NCBI GenBank assembly: GCA_045657265.1
Contig: JAZOSU010000023.1
Location: forward strand, 1 to 27,484
Length of the DNA stretch: 27,484 nt
Direction: 5' to 3'
Source of the DNA: RGIG9041 sp045657265
GTDB lineage: Bacteria > Bacillota > Clostridia > Oscillospirales > QAKW01
Shown here: in pieces, positions 16,319 to 23,902 of the stretch
Numbering within the stretch: the first letter of the stretch is position 1
Layout: each line of letters starts with the position of its first letter
Made by a program: the position numbers and the translations under genes
The notes under the pieces: model-generated
What the model was told of the DNA's origin: nothing
Databases searched by the model: none
Seen by the model: only the letters and a program-made list of their open reading frames with translations

Positions 16319-17512
16319 ATGAACTACAATAAGAAAAATATTGAAGATATCGCAGTTGCAGGTAAAAGAGTTCTTGCAAGATGTGATTTCAATGTACCTA
16401 TGAAAGACGGTGTTATCACCAGTGAAAAAAGAATAGTTGCAGCATTGCCGACTATTAAGTACCTTATGGAACAGGGTGCAAAAGTTATCCTTTGTTCACA
16501 CATGGGCAAACCCAAGGGCGAACCTGAAGATGCCGTTAAATTTACACTTGCTCCGGTTGCAAAAAGACTTTCAGAGCATCTTGGTGTAGAAGTAGTATTT
16601 GCAAAAGATACCATTGGAGAAGATGCAAAAGCTAAAGCTGCCGCTCTTAAAGAGGGTGAAGTTCTTCTTCTTGAAAACACACGTTTTGACAAACGCGAAA
16701 AGAAAAATGACCCCGAATTTGCAAAAGAACTCGCTTCAATGGCTGACATTTTTGTAAACGATGCTTTCGGCGCAGCTCACCGTGCTCACGGTTCAACAGC
16801 AGGTGTTGCTGATTATCTTCCTGCAGTATGCGGATATCTTATCCAGCAGGAAATCGGTGTAATGGGTAAAGCTCTTGCAGATCCTGCACGTCCTTTCGTT
16901 GCAATTCTCGGTGGCGCTAAAGTATCAGATAAGATCGGCGTTATCAACAACCTTATTGAAAAAGTTGATACACTTATCGTAGGCGGCGGTATGGCTTATA
17001 CATTCTTCAAAGCTCTCGGTCATACAGTAGGTACATCACTTTGCGAAGATGACAAAGTTGACCTTGCAAAAGAAATGATGGACAAAGCTGCTGCTAAAGG
17101 CGTTAAATTCCTTATTCCTATTGATAACGAAGTTGGTAGAGAATACGATGAAAATACAGAACATATGACTGTAAACTCAGACGATATTCCTGACGGTTGG
17201 ATGGGTCTTGATATCGGTCCTGAAACACGCAAACTTTTCTCAAACGCTATCAAAGGCGCAGGAACAGTTGTATGGAATGGACCTATGGGTGTATCTGAAT
17301 GGAAAAACTTTGCGGCAGGTACAGAAACTGTAGCTACTGCAGTTGCAGACAGCGGCGCAATTTCAATTATCGGCGGCGGTGACTCTGCTGCAGCTATTGA
17401 AAAGCTCGGTTTTGCAGATAAAATGACTCATATTTCAACAGGCGGCGGCGCTTCTTTGGAATTCCTTGAAGGTAAAGAGCTTCCCGGTATCGCTTGTCTT
17501 GAAGATAAATAA
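16319..17512 (+). CDS. pgk: Phosphoglycerate kinase
   Basis: A 397-residue glycolytic kinase that transfers phosphate between 1,3-bisphosphoglycerate and ADP. The N-terminal substrate domain shows RCDFNVPMKDG (about 21-31), CSHMGKPKG and ENTRFDKRE. The nucleotide domain shows LGGAKVSDKIG, WNGPMGVSEW and GGGDSAAAIEK, with the final STGGGASLEFLEG. Length and motifs are fully normal. It is first in the operon, with its own promoter and a strong ribosome site. Neither gapA nor eno is adjacent. Confidence 0.97.
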   Translation: MNYNKKNIEDIAVAGKRVLARCDFNVPMKDGVITSEKRIVAALPTIKYLMEQGAKVILCSHMGKPKGEPEDAVKFTLAPVAKRLSEHLGVEVVFAKDTIGEDAKAKAAALKEGEVLLLENTRFDKREKKNDPEFAKELASMADIFVNDAFGAAHRAHGSTAGVADYLPAVCGYLIQQEIGVMGKALADPARPFVAILGGAKVSDKIGVINNLIEKVDTLIVGGGMAYTFFKALGHTVGTSLCEDDKVDLAKEMMDKAAAKGVKFLIPIDNEVGREYDENTEHMTVNSDDIPDGWMGLDIGPETRKLFSNAIKGAGTVVWNGPMGVSEWKNFAAGTETVATAVADSGAISIIGGGDSAAAIEKLGFADKMTHISTGGGASLEFLEGKELPGIACLEDK

Positions 17513-17515
17513 TTA

Positions 17516-17581
17516 AAAGGTGCCAAGAGTAATCCGAACTTGTTTTAAAAAGGCAGATTTTGGATTATTCTTGTCACCTTT
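17516..17581 (+). other. Long stem-loop between pgk and tpiA
   Basis: AAAGGTG (17516-17522) pairs with CACCTTT (17575-17581). After one mismatch, about fifteen more pairs follow (two G-U), including CAAGA with TCTTG and TAATCC with GGATTA. The loop is about 20 bases. Only three T residues follow, so it is a poor terminator; mRNA processing or 3'-end stabilisation of pgk is more likely. Confidence 0.7.
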
Positions 17582-17583
17582 AT

Positions 17584-17610
17584 ACGCAGGGTACTTATAC
17601 TACCCTGCGT
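17584..17610 (+). other. Second stem-loop just before tpiA
   Basis: A perfect 10-bp stem, ACGCAGGGTA (17584-17593) with TACCCTGCGT (17601-17610), has a 7-base loop. There is no T-tract. It ends 14 bases before the AAAAGGAG ribosome site of tpiA and could shield the 5' end of a processed tpiA-gpmI message. Confidence 0.7.
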
Positions 17611-17636
17611 TAGTACTGTAAAAAGGAGATAAAAAA

Positions 17637-18389
17637 ATGAGAAAATATGTTATTGCAGGTAACTGGAAAATGAACAATACACCGCAGGAGGCTGCTGCTC
17701 TTATTAATGAGATGAAACCTCTTGTAAAAGATGCAACTTGTGACGTTGTACTTTGCGTTCCTTTTGTTGATATCACAGCTGCTGTAGAAGCTGCAAAAGG
17801 TTCTAACATCAAAATCGGTGCTGAAAACATTCACTGGGCAGAAAGCGGTGCTTTCACAGGTGAGATTTCAGGTAAAATGCTTAAAGCTGCAGGTGCTGAA
17901 TACGTAGTTATCGGACATAGTGAAAGAAGACAGTATTTCGGTGAAACTGACGATACAGTAAATGCAAGACTTAAAGCTGCTCTTGCAAACGACCTTGTTC
18001 CTATCGTTTGTGTTGGTGAAACACTTGAACAGAGAGAAAAGAACATAACAGTTGAAACTGTTGCTATCCAGACAAAAATTGCTTTCCGTGACATTTCAAA
18101 AGAAGATGCTGCAAAAGTAATTATCGCATATGAACCCGTATGGGCTATCGGTACAGGCAAAACAGCTACTGACGAACAGGCTGACGAAGTAAACGGTGCT
18201 ATCAGAAACATTGTTAAAGAAATCTACGGTGAAGACACAGCAGAAGCTATGACAATTCAGTACGGCGGTTCTATGAATGCTAAAAACGCTGCAGGTCTTC
18301 TTGCAAAAGAACACATTGACGGCGGTCTTATCGGCGGTGCTTCTCTTAAAGCCGAAGACTTTTCAATAATCGTAGCTGCTGCTAAATAA
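17637..18389 (+). CDS. tpiA: Triosephosphate isomerase
   Basis: A 250-residue (beta/alpha)8 enzyme that interconverts dihydroxyacetone phosphate and glyceraldehyde 3-phosphate. Catalytic residues are in place: Lys11 (GNWKMN), His94 (VIGHSERR), Glu166 (AYEPVWAIGTG), then the phosphate-binding QYGGSM and GGASL. The ATG follows AAAAGGAG. It lies after a 124-base structured gap from pgk and 14 bases before gpmI. Its substrate is also the substrate of true methylglyoxal synthase, whose altered homologue is encoded elsewhere in this window. Confidence 0.97.
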   Translation: MRKYVIAGNWKMNNTPQEAAALINEMKPLVKDATCDVVLCVPFVDITAAVEAAKGSNIKIGAENIHWAESGAFTGEISGKMLKAAGAEYVVIGHSERRQYFGETDDTVNARLKAALANDLVPIVCVGETLEQREKNITVETVAIQTKIAFRDISKEDAAKVIIAYEPVWAIGTGKTATDEQADEVNGAIRNIVKEIYGEDTAEAMTIQYGGSMNAKNAAGLLAKEHIDGGLIGGASLKAEDFSIIVAAAK

Positions 18390-18403
18390 TTGAGGTTGTA
18401 TTT

Positions 18404-19936
18404 ATGAAAAAACCACTTGTTTTATGTATACTCGACGGCTTTGGTAAAAACGACAGTGAATACGGCAACGCTATTAAATCTGCTGTAACACCTAATATTA
18501 CAAAGCTTTTTGCAGAAAATCCGAAAACATATATCGGAGCATCAGGTATGGATGTTGGTCTTCCTGACGGACAGATGGGTAACAGCGAGGTTGGTCATAC
18601 AAATATTGGCGCAGGTCGTGTTGTGTATCAGGAACTCACAAGAATTACCAAAAGTATTCAGGACGGCGATTTTTTTACAAATGAAGCGCTTGTAGGCGCA
18701 GTCGAAAGCGCAAAAACAAAAAATACTGCTCTTCATCTTTTCGGACTTCTTTCTGACGGCGGTGTTCACAGCCATAACGAACATCTTTATGCTATTCTCA
18801 GACTTGCTAAAGAAAAAGGTCTTGAAAAAGTTTACGTACACGCATTTCTTGACGGACGTGACGTTGCTCCTACATCAGGCGCAGATTTCGTAAAAGATCT
18901 TGCAGATAAATGCAAAGAAATCGGCGTAGGTAAAATTGCCACAGTAATGGGCAGATACTATGCAATGGACAGAGATAACCGTTGGGATCGTGTTGAAAAA
19001 GCATATGCCGCTATGGTTTACGGCGAAGGAAACAAAGAAGCTGATGCAGAAGCTGCAGTACGCAAATCATACGAGCTTATTGATGCCGAAGGCAAAAACA
19101 TAACAGACGAATTTGTAGTTCCTACAGTTTGTGAGGAAAACGCTAAAATTAACGACGGAGACAGTGTTATATTCTTTAACTTCCGTCCGGACAGAGCAAG
19201 AGAAATTACAAGAACACTTGTAGATCCTGAGTTTAACGGTTTTGAAAGAAAAAGAGGTTTCTTGAATCTTTATTATGTTTGTATGACTCAGTACGATGCT
19301 TCAATGCCTAACGTACACGTAGCATTCAAACCTCAGGAACTTACAAACACACTCGGAGAATATCTTTCAGCTAAAGGTCTTACACAGCTCAGAATTGCCG
19401 AAACAGAGAAATACGCTCACGTAACGTTTTTCTTTAACGGCGGCGTTGAAAAAGTATCTGAAGGCGAAGAAAGAGTTCTTGTTAACTCACCTAAGGTTGC
19501 AACTTATGACCTTAAACCTGAAATGAGCGCTTTTGAAGTAGCTTCAAAAGCTTGTGAAAATATCGAAAGCGGTAAATTTGATGTTGTTATACTCAACTTT
19601 GCAAACTGCGATATGGTAGGTCATACAGGTATATTTGATGCTGCTAAAGCTGCAGTTCAGGCAGTTGATACTTGCGTAGGCAAAGTTATGGCATCAGTTG
19701 TTAAAATGGGCGGTAGCGCTATTATTACAGCTGACCACGGCAACGCTGATAAAATGTATGAACAGGACGGTTCACCCTTTACTGCTCATACAACAAATCC
19801 CGTTCCTTTTGTAGTTGTTAATTATCCTTGTACTCTTCGCGAAGGCGGAAAACTTTGTGATATTGCTCCTACAATGCTTAAAATGATGGGACTTGAAAAA
19901 CCTGAAGAAATGACAGGCGAATCAATCATCAAATAA
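18404..19936 (+). CDS. gpmI: 2,3-bisphosphoglycerate-independent phosphoglycerate mutase
   Basis: A 510-residue, two-manganese mutase of the alkaline phosphatase superfamily that converts 3- to 2-phosphoglycerate. Metal and catalytic motifs: CILDGFG (8-14), the active Ser61 in GQMGNSEVGH, HAFLDGRDVAP, GRYYAMDRDNRWDR, NFRPDRARE, FANCDMVGHTG and TADHGNADKM. Length is standard. The ribosome site (TGAGG) is weak, so it probably relies on translation of tpiA 14 bases upstream. It is the last gene of the operon. Confidence 0.96.
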   Translation: MKKPLVLCILDGFGKNDSEYGNAIKSAVTPNITKLFAENPKTYIGASGMDVGLPDGQMGNSEVGHTNIGAGRVVYQELTRITKSIQDGDFFTNEALVGAVESAKTKNTALHLFGLLSDGGVHSHNEHLYAILRLAKEKGLEKVYVHAFLDGRDVAPTSGADFVKDLADKCKEIGVGKIATVMGRYYAMDRDNRWDRVEKAYAAMVYGEGNKEADAEAAVRKSYELIDAEGKNITDEFVVPTVCEENAKINDGDSVIFFNFRPDRAREITRTLVDPEFNGFERKRGFLNLYYVCMTQYDASMPNVHVAFKPQELTNTLGEYLSAKGLTQLRIAETEKYAHVTFFFNGGVEKVSEGEERVLVNSPKVATYDLKPEMSAFEVASKACENIESGKFDVVILNFANCDMVGHTGIFDAAKAAVQAVDTCVGKVMASVVKMGGSAIITADHGNADKMYEQDGSPFTAHTTNPVPFVVVNYPCTLREGGKLCDIAPTMLKMMGLEKPEEMTGESIIK

Positions 19937-19951
19937 TTAATCACGTTCAAT

Positions 19952-19984
19952 AAAAAACTGTTGTGCATTGCACAACAGTTTTTT
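19952..19984. terminator. Bidirectional terminator after gpmI
   Basis: CTGTTGTG (19958-19965) pairs with CACAACAG (19971-19978) around a CATTG loop. The stem is flanked by six A residues on the left and six T residues on the right, which extend it to 14 bp. It works for gpmI and for the convergent phosphatase remnant. Confidence 0.9.
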
Positions 19985-19990
19985 ATTATT

Positions 19991-20451
19991 TTATACGTTT
20001 GCAGGAAGAGTAGATACAAGATGTTCCAGATTCTCTTTCTGGTCTATTTTTACGGCGCAGAGTCTTCCTTGGTCGTAAAGAATTTCGGATACAGATGCAT
20101 TTCCTACCCAAGGGAAACAACTCATATGTGACATCGGTCTTCCTGAAATTCTTTGTTCCAGAGTTCTGATGGGAGTTGCGTGAGTTGCAATAACAACGGT
20201 TTTTCCGTCATTCTGCTTTCCGGTATAACTTCAAGATCAAGCTTATCAGCAACAGCTTTGCCTGTTTCGTATGCACGGATAAGGTCACTTGCATAAACGG
20301 CATCAACGTTATAGTTTTTTACGACAAATTCAGCAGTAGCCTGAGCCTGTCTTTTACCGAGTTTGGAAAGTTCAACGTTGTAGTGTCCTGCAAAAATTTT
20401 ATCTTTGTTGGCAACACTCTGACCGTGTCTTATAAATAAAAGTCTGGTCAT
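19991..20451 (-). pseudogene. Histidine phosphatase family gene, internal deletion and frameshift
   Basis: The N-terminal part is a clean phosphoglycerate-mutase-like phosphatase: FIRHGQSVANK (residues 6-16) with the phosphorylated His, then the SDLIRAYETGKAVAD segment. After EVIPE (about residue 76) the frame becomes unrelated and stops at 20122. In the neighbouring frame the true C-terminus resumes at about 20206 with NDGKTVVIATHATPIRTL, which carries the second active-site His, and runs to a TAA at 19991. Roughly 60-70 residues expected between the two pieces, including the catalytic acid region, are missing. The gene is therefore broken by a deletion that is also out of frame, near 20205-20230. 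An assembly error is the alternative. Its ATG overlaps the stop of the PHP gene (ATGA). Confidence 0.85.
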
Positions 20452-21128
20452 AGAATTATCTCCTTACCGTCGGTAACTTTAAAGTTCTGTGATTTAAGAA
20501 CTTTAACAAGTTGCTCGGTTGTTTTTATTTCAAAGTCAGTAAGGATACCTGCGCCTTGCATATAATTTACAGAATGATAATCCTGACCGTACACTTTCAG
20601 TAAATCGTAAGTTTCCGACCATATTTTTGCCATTTGGTTTCTGTTTTCGTGGGTTGTACAAAAATTGATTCTTTCAATTCCGTCAATGTATTTCGGATTG
20701 GTAACAGTCATTCCGTCGCGAAAAGGATGCGCCTGAAATATCAAAGCTCCTTTTGAATGAAAATACTCACTTGCGGTTTTTATTTTCATCTGCAAAATGC
20801 CTTTGGATTTGTATAAATCACTCTCGTCAAGACCGTAAACCAGATAATCGTTCATATTATGTACGTTACGGAATTCGATACCAAGAAGAACGTTAAGCCT
20901 GTCTCCTGCATGTTTTTTTGCTCTTTTATAATCTTCGAGAAATATATCTATTGCCTTTTTGTATGTTTTGCCTTTGGCTACTGTTCCGAAAAGCGTAGGT
21001 GAATAGTGGTTTGTGATAACAATAGTGGAATATCCATTTTCAATAAAGTCATCTACCATATCTTCAGGACAGGTACGGGCGCAGTTACTTGCAGGGAATG
21101 TGTGTATATGAAGTTCTGTCTTGAACAT
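20448..21128 (-). CDS. PHP-domain phosphoesterase/hydrolase
   Basis: A 226-residue protein of the PHP metal-dependent phosphoesterase superfamily. Visible metal-ligand motifs are LHIHT (6-10), TNHYS, GIEFRN, QAHPFRD, CTTHENRN and GQDYHSV, in the expected order. I chose the ATG at 21128 because GGGGAGG lies four bases upstream and HxH follows at once; the frame stays open upstream only by chance. The substrate cannot be told; relatives act on phosphate esters or sugar phosphates. It is co-transcribed with the phosphatase remnant (4-base overlap) and divergent from the YfiH-family gene. Confidence 0.85.
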   Translation of the reverse strand: MFKTELHIHTFPASNCARTCPEDMVDDFIENGYSTIVITNHYSPTLFGTVAKGKTYKKAIDIFLEDYKRAKKHAGDRLNVLLGIEFRNVHNMNDYLVYGLDESDLYKSKGILQMKIKTASEYFHSKGALIFQAHPFRDGMTVTNPKYIDGIERINFCTTHENRNQMAKIWSETYDLLKVYGQDYHSVNYMQGAGILTDFEIKTTEQLVKVLKSQNFKVTDGKEIIL

Positions 21129-21149
21129 TTTTGCCTCCCCATAAATATA

Positions 21150-21178
21150 TTGAAATGTTTTGTACAATATTATATAAT
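21150..21178 (+). promoter_or_regulatory. Promoter of the YfiH-family gene
   Basis: TTGAAA (21150-21155) and TATAAT (21173-21178) are 17 bases apart. The start falls near 21185, only about 10 bases before the first possible initiation codon (TTG at 21195), so the leader would be extremely short. Confidence 0.7.
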
Positions 21179-21183
21179 AAATT

Positions 21184-21213
21184 ATTATAGTACATTGAAG
21201 GATGCGATTACAA
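21184..21213 (-). promoter_or_regulatory. Candidate promoter of the PHP gene
   Basis: On the minus strand TTGTAA (21213-21208) and TATAAT (21189-21184) are 18 bases apart. It faces away from, and overlaps, the plus-strand promoter at 21150-21178. The two -10 boxes are 5 bases apart, so polymerase could hardly occupy both at once. Confidence 0.5.
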
Positions 21214-21989
21214 TAGATAATTTTTACTTTAAAAATAAAAACGGAGTGCTTACTCTTCATCTGAGGGCTCTTGATGATGCAGGGTTTGAAAAACACTGTT
21301 TTACTACCCGTATGGGCGGTGTGAGCGAAGGGTATCTTGCGCAGACTAACCTTTCTTTTTCAAGAGAATGTGAAAGTAACGTTGAAGAGAATTATCGCAG
21401 AATTGCAAACGCAGTTGGGTTTTCAGGAAATTTTGCACTTACTAATCAGGAACACACAGACGTTGTTATCTGTTGTGACAGTGCAAATGGATTTAAAAAA
21501 TATGACTGCCCCGTTGACGGATTTATTACAGATAAAAAAGATATATGTCTTACGGTTTTTGTGGCAGATTGCGTTCCCATACTTATTGCAGACCCTGTAA
21601 AAAGAGTTGTGGCGGCAATTCACTCGGGATGGAAAGGTACTGCAAAAGAGATTTCATTGAAAGCAGTCAGAAAAATGATTGAAACATACGGATGCAATGC
21701 AGGGGATATGATAGCCGGTATCGGTCCTTGCATAAACAAATGCTGTTATGAAGTGGGTCAAGATGTGTTTGATGAATTTGCCAACCCTGAGTTTTTTGAA
21801 AAAAAACCGAACGGCAAATATATGCTTGATCTTCCGGACGCGAATTTCAACGTTTTGAAAAAAGCAGGACTCAGACCCGAAAATATTTATCTCTCGGGAG
21901 AATGCACTTTTTGTAAAAGTGATATATATTATTCTCATAGAGCAACAAAAGGAAAACGCGGTAATCTTGCCGCAATGATAGAACTATGA
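21195..21989 (+). CDS. YfiH/YlmD-family laccase-domain protein (purine nucleoside phosphorylase type)
   Basis: About 264 residues. The family was once called polyphenol oxidase; characterised members act on purine nucleosides. The zinc ligands are recognisable in NQEHTDVV, VADCVPIL and IHSGWKGTA, followed by GIGPCINKCCYEVG and the C-terminal YYSHRATKGKRG. The start is a problem: the homologous N-terminus (IDNFYFKNKNGVL) has no in-frame ATG. Candidates are TTG 21195 (used here), ATT 21207 placed after GAAGGA, and GTG 21246. An ATG at 21202 is out of frame by one base. The last bases overlap the next gene (ATGA). Confidence 0.85.
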   Translation: MKDAITIDNFYFKNKNGVLTLHLRALDDAGFEKHCFTTRMGGVSEGYLAQTNLSFSRECESNVEENYRRIANAVGFSGNFALTNQEHTDVVICCDSANGFKKYDCPVDGFITDKKDICLTVFVADCVPILIADPVKRVVAAIHSGWKGTAKEISLKAVRKMIETYGCNAGDMIAGIGPCINKCCYEVGQDVFDEFANPEFFEKKPNGKYMLDLPDANFNVLKKAGLRPENIYLSGECTFCKSDIYYSHRATKGKRGNLAAMIEL

Positions 21990-23458
21990 AAAAAACACTG
22001 ATTATTTTAATTGTTATACTGACTCTGATGGTTACAGGTTGTGATATGGACTTGCAACAGCAACAGTCGGTGCTTGGGGCATACAGTAACCCTGAGGGCA
22101 ATATACAACAAGACAGTAAAACAGACAACACCGACGTCACTTTACTTTATTATCCCGATATGGATACTAATCCTGTTACGACTACCTGTCTTGCAAATTA
22201 TCAACTTTTAAAGCTTGTGTATCAGCCTGTGATATGTCTTGATGAAGATTTCAAACCAAAATGTATTCTTGCCGAAAGCTATACCGAAACCGATAACACG
22301 GTTACGGTTGTTTTAAAAAGTGATCTGAAATTTTCAGATGGCAGTCAGCTTACTGCAAATGACGTTGTTAAAAGTATAAAGATAGCGCAAAAGAATGTAA
22401 ATTCTCCGTATTATTCGTCTGTTTCGCTTATTTCGAAATGCTACGCAAATGATGAACGTACACTTATTTGTGCCTTTAAAGAGAAATTTCCCGATATGGC
22501 AGGACTTCTTGATGTGCCTGTTATGAAAAACGGCGAAGAGGGAACAGGCAGTGGACTTTATAAGCTCTCAACACTTAACGGCAAACCTGTTCTTGAAAAA
22601 AATGAATATAATGTCCAGAAAACACCTGTGGATATTATTCATCTTGTAGAAACAAAAACAGATGATTACGTTACTACCTTGTTTTCGGCAGGAGAGCTTG
22701 ACGTGTTGTCTATTCCCGGCAATGATGACCTGACTCTGACTTCTTTGAGAAACTATACAACAGTTACCTATCCGTCAAATAATTTTATATATATCGGTGT
22801 GAATACGGCAAATGAAATTTTTGCAGACGTAAATGTACGATATGCCATTTCATCACTTATTGACAGAGAAAAAATTGCAAGTCAGACTCTTGTAGGACTT
22901 GCAGAACCGACGGTTTATCCCTTTAACCCGAAATGGTATAAAATGTCTGTATATAGCGTCGATGCCAATCCAAAAACTGATACACAGACAGAAATTCTGA
23001 AAGATAAAAAACTTACTCTTTTGACAACATCGGAAAGTGATATCAAAAAAGCTATAGCAGATGCGCTTGTGGAAAATTTTAAAACTGCAGGAATTACTCT
23101 TGAACTTAATTTCGTTGATTTGCCAACCTATAATGCGCTTGTAACAAGCGGTCAGTACGATTTGTACTTAGGAGAAACTGCAATAAGTAAAACTATGGAC
23201 CCCACATTTTTATATAAAACAGGGGGAAGTATGAACTACTGCGGATTTTCAGACCCTGTTCTTGATTTGGCGTATGAGCAGTATAAAGAGGCAGGCTACG
23301 GATTTGATAAATACCTTGAAGCTTTTTCAAAAACTATGCCGGTAATACCGATAGCTTTCAGAAAAAATGTTATGTACAGCACCGAGGGGCTTGAAGGGTG
23401 GTCAGAACAAACTGCCTGGAACAGTTACGGAAACTTTTCAACTGTTACATTAAAATAA
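21986..23458 (+). CDS. Lipoprotein substrate-binding protein, ABC family 5 (OppA-like)
   Basis: A 490-residue exported lipoprotein. The signal peptide is KK plus a hydrophobic core, with lipobox VTGC placing the lipidated Cys at residue 19. The mature part follows the peptide/nickel-binding SBP_bac_5 pattern: LLKLVYQPVICLDEDFKPKCILAESY, then LKFSDGSQLTANDVVKSIK, a weaker central VRYAISSLIDREKIA, and a C-terminal lobe with GQYDLYLGE. It probably binds an oligopeptide or similar ligand at the cell surface. No permease or ATPase gene is next to it, so it is an orphan here. It overlaps the YfiH-family gene by four bases. The IS element starts 14 bases after its stop. Confidence 0.87.
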   Translation: MKKTLIILIVILTLMVTGCDMDLQQQQSVLGAYSNPEGNIQQDSKTDNTDVTLLYYPDMDTNPVTTTCLANYQLLKLVYQPVICLDEDFKPKCILAESYTETDNTVTVVLKSDLKFSDGSQLTANDVVKSIKIAQKNVNSPYYSSVSLISKCYANDERTLICAFKEKFPDMAGLLDVPVMKNGEEGTGSGLYKLSTLNGKPVLEKNEYNVQKTPVDIIHLVETKTDDYVTTLFSAGELDVLSIPGNDDLTLTSLRNYTTVTYPSNNFIYIGVNTANEIFADVNVRYAISSLIDREKIASQTLVGLAEPTVYPFNPKWYKMSVYSVDANPKTDTQTEILKDKKLTLLTTSESDIKKAIADALVENFKTAGITLELNFVDLPTYNALVTSGQYDLYLGETAISKTMDPTFLYKTGGSMNYCGFSDPVLDLAYEQYKEAGYGFDKYLEAFSKTMPVIPIAFRKNVMYSTEGLEGWSEQTAWNSYGNFSTVTLK

Positions 23459-23472
23459 AAAATCTCCCTTTT

Positions 23473-23496
23473 TGATATGCACCCCAAAAGTTAGAC
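23473..23496 (+). repeat. IS left terminal inverted repeat
   Basis: It begins TGATATGCACCCC and continues AAAAGTTAGAC. It matches the reverse complement of the right end at most positions, with one extra C and one missing T. Confidence 0.75.
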
Positions 23497-23510
23497 ACTT
23501 TTGGAGGTGC
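23479..23510 (+). promoter_or_regulatory. Hairpin covering the transposase ribosome site
   Basis: GCACCCCAAAAG (23479-23490) pairs with CTTTTGGAGGTGC (23498-23510), leaving one bulged base and the loop TTAGACA. The 3' arm contains GGAGG, the ribosome site of orfA. Read-through transcripts from outside would fold this way and silence transposase translation. Confidence 0.7.
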
Positions 23511-23518
23511 GTATTTTT

Positions 23519-23902
23519 ATGTCAAAAAAAGGACAAATATTTAAAACATACTCGTCGGAATTTAAAATTAATGTTATAATGGATATGCGTAATAACCAAT
23601 TAGGTTATCGCGAAACAATGCGAAAATATTTTCCGAATTTACAAGAAACGAATTATGAATTTGTAAAGAAATGGGAACGCATATTCTTGGAAGAAGGAGC
23701 CGAAGGTCTGATGAAAGAAAGACGAGGCAGAGCATGCAAAGCAAACGGAGCAAACAAAGGTCGTCCACCTAAGCTTGACAAAAAAGTTGAGGAAGATCTT
23801 ATTGCTGAGAACCAAAGACTCAGAATGGAGATAGAGTACTTAAAAAAACTGAGTGCCTTAGTTCTTGCGGAAGAGCAAAAGAACGGCAAAAAGCGTTCAT
23901 AA
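23519..23902 (+). CDS. IS3-family transposase OrfA (DNA-binding)
   Basis: 127 residues. The N-terminal part (YSSEFKINVIMDMRNN... GYRETMRKYF) is the helix-turn-helix typical of the IS150 group. A basic linker (GRPPKLDKK) and a leucine-zipper-like stretch (ENQRLRMEIEYLKKLSALV) for multimerisation follow. The start is ATG 23519, 11 bases after GGAGG; in-frame TTG 23501 and GTG 23507 are less likely. Near its end the codons AAA AAG after GGC (C AAAAAG at 23887-23893) form a slip site, after which the -1 frame continues into OrfB. Confidence 0.85.
   Translation: MSKKGQIFKTYSSEFKINVIMDMRNNQLGYRETMRKYFPNLQETNYEFVKKWERIFLEEGAEGLMKERRGRACKANGANKGRPPKLDKKVEEDLIAENQRLRMEIEYLKKLSALVLAEEQKNGKKRS

Noticed and set aside
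21006..21194. N-terminal extension of the YfiH-family protein
   Set aside because: It is antisense to the PHP gene and lies upstream of the predicted promoter start near 21185.
21129..21296. Longer N-terminus for the PHP-domain protein
   Set aside because: The extra frame crosses the divergent promoter region and lies upstream of the strong GGGGAGG site; PHP homology begins right at the ATG at 21128.
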